Assembly: GCA_027365515.1 (NCBI GenBank)
Contig: DAHXMK010000119.1
Coordinates: 1 to 5,113 of the forward strand
DNA: 5,113 bases
Source: Candidatus Aminicenantota bacterium
GTDB lineage: Bacteria; Acidobacteriota; UBA4820; DSQY01
Direction: 5' to 3'
Of this stretch, positions 4,113 to 5,113 are shown one piece after another; position 1 is the first letter of the stretch, and each line of letters opens with the position of its first letter. The notes beneath the pieces were generated by a model. The model searched no databases. It saw nothing but the letters and a program-made list of their open reading frames with translations, and had not been told where the DNA came from. A program made the translations under genes and the position numbers.

Positions 4113-5113
4113 TTCATGTTCGAAAAAGCTGTCGTTGGGAGCAAGAGGTACTGGGCCTGGGTAATGAGCCTCTGCGCGGTGATCGCGATGGGGTTCGGCT
4201 GCTACCTGCTCCAGTTGAGGGACGGCCTGGGCATAACCGGAATGAGCCGCGACGTTAGCTGGGGCCTCTACATAGCCCAGTTCACCTTCTTCGTCGGCGT
4301 GGCCGCTTCGGCCGTGATGGTGGTCCTTCCGTACTACCTGCACGACTACAAGGCGTTCGGCAAGATCACGATCCTTGGCGAATTCCTTGCGGTCTCGGCC
4401 GTGACGATGTGCATGCTCTTCATCTTCGTTGACATGGGCCAGCCGATGCGGGTTATGAACGTCATGCTTCACCCGACGCCGCACTCGATGATGTTCTGGG
4501 ACATGGTCTCGCTCTCCGGCTACCTCGGCCTGAACGCCCTCATCTCGCTCGTGATGCTGAGCGCCGAGCGCAAGGGCGTCGCGCCGCCGAAGTGGATCAA
4601 GCCAATCATCATCCTCTCGATCCCGTGGGCCGTCTCCATCCACACGGTGACGGCGTTCCTCTACAACGGCCTTCCGGGGCGCGCCTTCTGGCTGACCGCG
4701 ATCCTCGCCCCGCGCTTCCTGGCGTCGGCCTTCGCGGCCGGTCCGGCGCTTCTCATACTGCTCGCGATGATCATCAGGAAACTGACCTGGTTCAACGCCG
4801 GCAGGGAGGCGATTCAGAAGCTGGCGCTCATCGTCACCTACGCAATGATCATCAACGTCTTCTTCATCCTTATGGAAGTCTTCACCGCGATCTACAGCGG
4901 CATTCCAGAGGACGCGGCCCACTTGAAGTTCCTCTACACCGGCATCGGCGGCCAGGCGCCGCTCGTACCGTGGATGTGGACTTCGTCAATACTGGCGGTC
5001 GTCTCCCTCGTGCTCCTGGTCATACCTAAGTACAGGAGCAACGAAAAGCTCCTCGCCGTCACCTGCGTCGCGGTCTTCCTCTCCCTCTGGATTGACAAGG
5101 GCATCGGCCTCAT
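4110..5113 (+). CDS. dsrP: DsrP, NrfD-family integral membrane subunit of DsrMKJOP (3' partial)
   Basis: The frame runs from ATG 4110 to the window edge without a stop, giving 334 residues (MFMFEKAVVG...SLWIDKGIGL). The full protein is expected to be around 400 residues, so the last one or two helices are missing. About nine hydrophobic segments are visible, near residues 14-35, 51-77, 87-109, 128-150, 163-186, 192-222, 237-261, 286-305 and 313-334, as expected for the NrfD/PsrC family. Charged or polar residues sit within or at the ends of helices, such as E91, D108, H178, R202 and E256, and are candidates for quinone or proton handling; their role here is inference. Family knowledge: DsrP is a quinone-interacting membrane partner of periplasmic DsrO. 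Codon use matches dsrMKJO and no frameshift is seen. Unlike its siblings, the gene is not tightly joined to the one before it and has its own ribosome-binding site next to a strong hairpin, so its expression may be controlled separately. Confidence 0.94.
   Translation, partial: MFMFEKAVVGSKRYWAWVMSLCAVIAMGFGCYLLQLRDGLGITGMSRDVSWGLYIAQFTFFVGVAASAVMVVLPYYLHDYKAFGKITILGEFLAVSAVTMCMLFIFVDMGQPMRVMNVMLHPTPHSMMFWDMVSLSGYLGLNALISLVMLSAERKGVAPPKWIKPIIILSIPWAVSIHTVTAFLYNGLPGRAFWLTAILAPRFLASAFAAGPALLILLAMIIRKLTWFNAGREAIQKLALIVTYAMIINVFFILMEVFTAIYSGIPEDAAHLKFLYTGIGGQAPLVPWMWTSSILAVVSLVLLVIPKYRSNEKLLAVTCVAVFLSLWIDKGIGL

Noticed and set aside
3686..4144. A 152-codon minus-strand ORF over the gap and the dsrP start
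   Set aside because: It overlaps the clear dsrP 5' end, has repeat-like composition and resembles no family. Only its internal start at 3883 has a decent ribosome-binding site, noted as a finding.
4044..4922. A 292-codon minus-strand ORF opposite dsrP
   Set aside because: It is antisense to a clear membrane-protein gene. Its product is rich in His, Asp, Glu and Arg, as expected from reading GC-rich transmembrane codons backwards.

Overview
The window holds most of a dsrMKJOP operon, all on the + strand: dsrM (5' end cut off), dsrK, dsrJ, dsrO and dsrP (3' end cut off). These genes encode the membrane complex that links the menaquinone pool and periplasmic redox carriers to the cytoplasmic end of dissimilatory sulfite reduction, where the DsrC trisulfide is thought to be reduced. 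The long DsrK (537 aa), the NarI-type five-helix DsrM and the presence of J, O and P together point to a GC-rich bacterium with Dsr-type sulfur metabolism, most likely a sulfate or sulfite reducer. The sequence alone does not fix the phylum. A sulfur oxidiser using the reverse pathway is less likely but not excluded.

Layout: dsrM (1-896) is followed after 3 nt by dsrK (900-2513). dsrK overlaps dsrJ (2506-2901) by 8 nt, and dsrJ is separated from dsrO (2904-3662) by 2 nt. Every internal start has a purine-rich Shine-Dalgarno sequence 6-7 nt upstream. This tight packing stops abruptly after dsrO: 447 nt (3663-4109) separate it from dsrP (4110 to the window end). dsrP has no stop codon inside the window, so an ORF scan that needs a stop would miss it, but its reading frame is clear and uninterrupted.

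How the parts work together: DsrM (two b hemes) and DsrP (NrfD-type) are the quinone-side membrane subunits. DsrJ (three c hemes) and DsrO (four Fe-S clusters, Tat-exported) face the periplasm. DsrK is the cytoplasmic HdrD-like Fe-S subunit that is thought to act on DsrC.

The unexpected part is the dsrO-dsrP gap. It is GC-rich and packed with hairpins, its codon use in every frame is unlike the flanking genes, and it has no recognisable protein. It contains a segment (3881-3898) complementary, with one G-U pair and a 2-nt bulge, to exactly the dsrP Shine-Dalgarno and start codon (4097-4112). Folded as RNA, this would close a multi-hairpin domain of about 230 nt that hides the dsrP ribosome-binding site. 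Whether this is a regulatory leader, a mobile or REP-like repeat, or both cannot be settled from one copy. A second curiosity is codon choice before Asp: GTC and ATC are never used there (0 of 11 Val-Asp/Ile-Asp pairs), so GTCGAC and ATCGAC are absent from the window.
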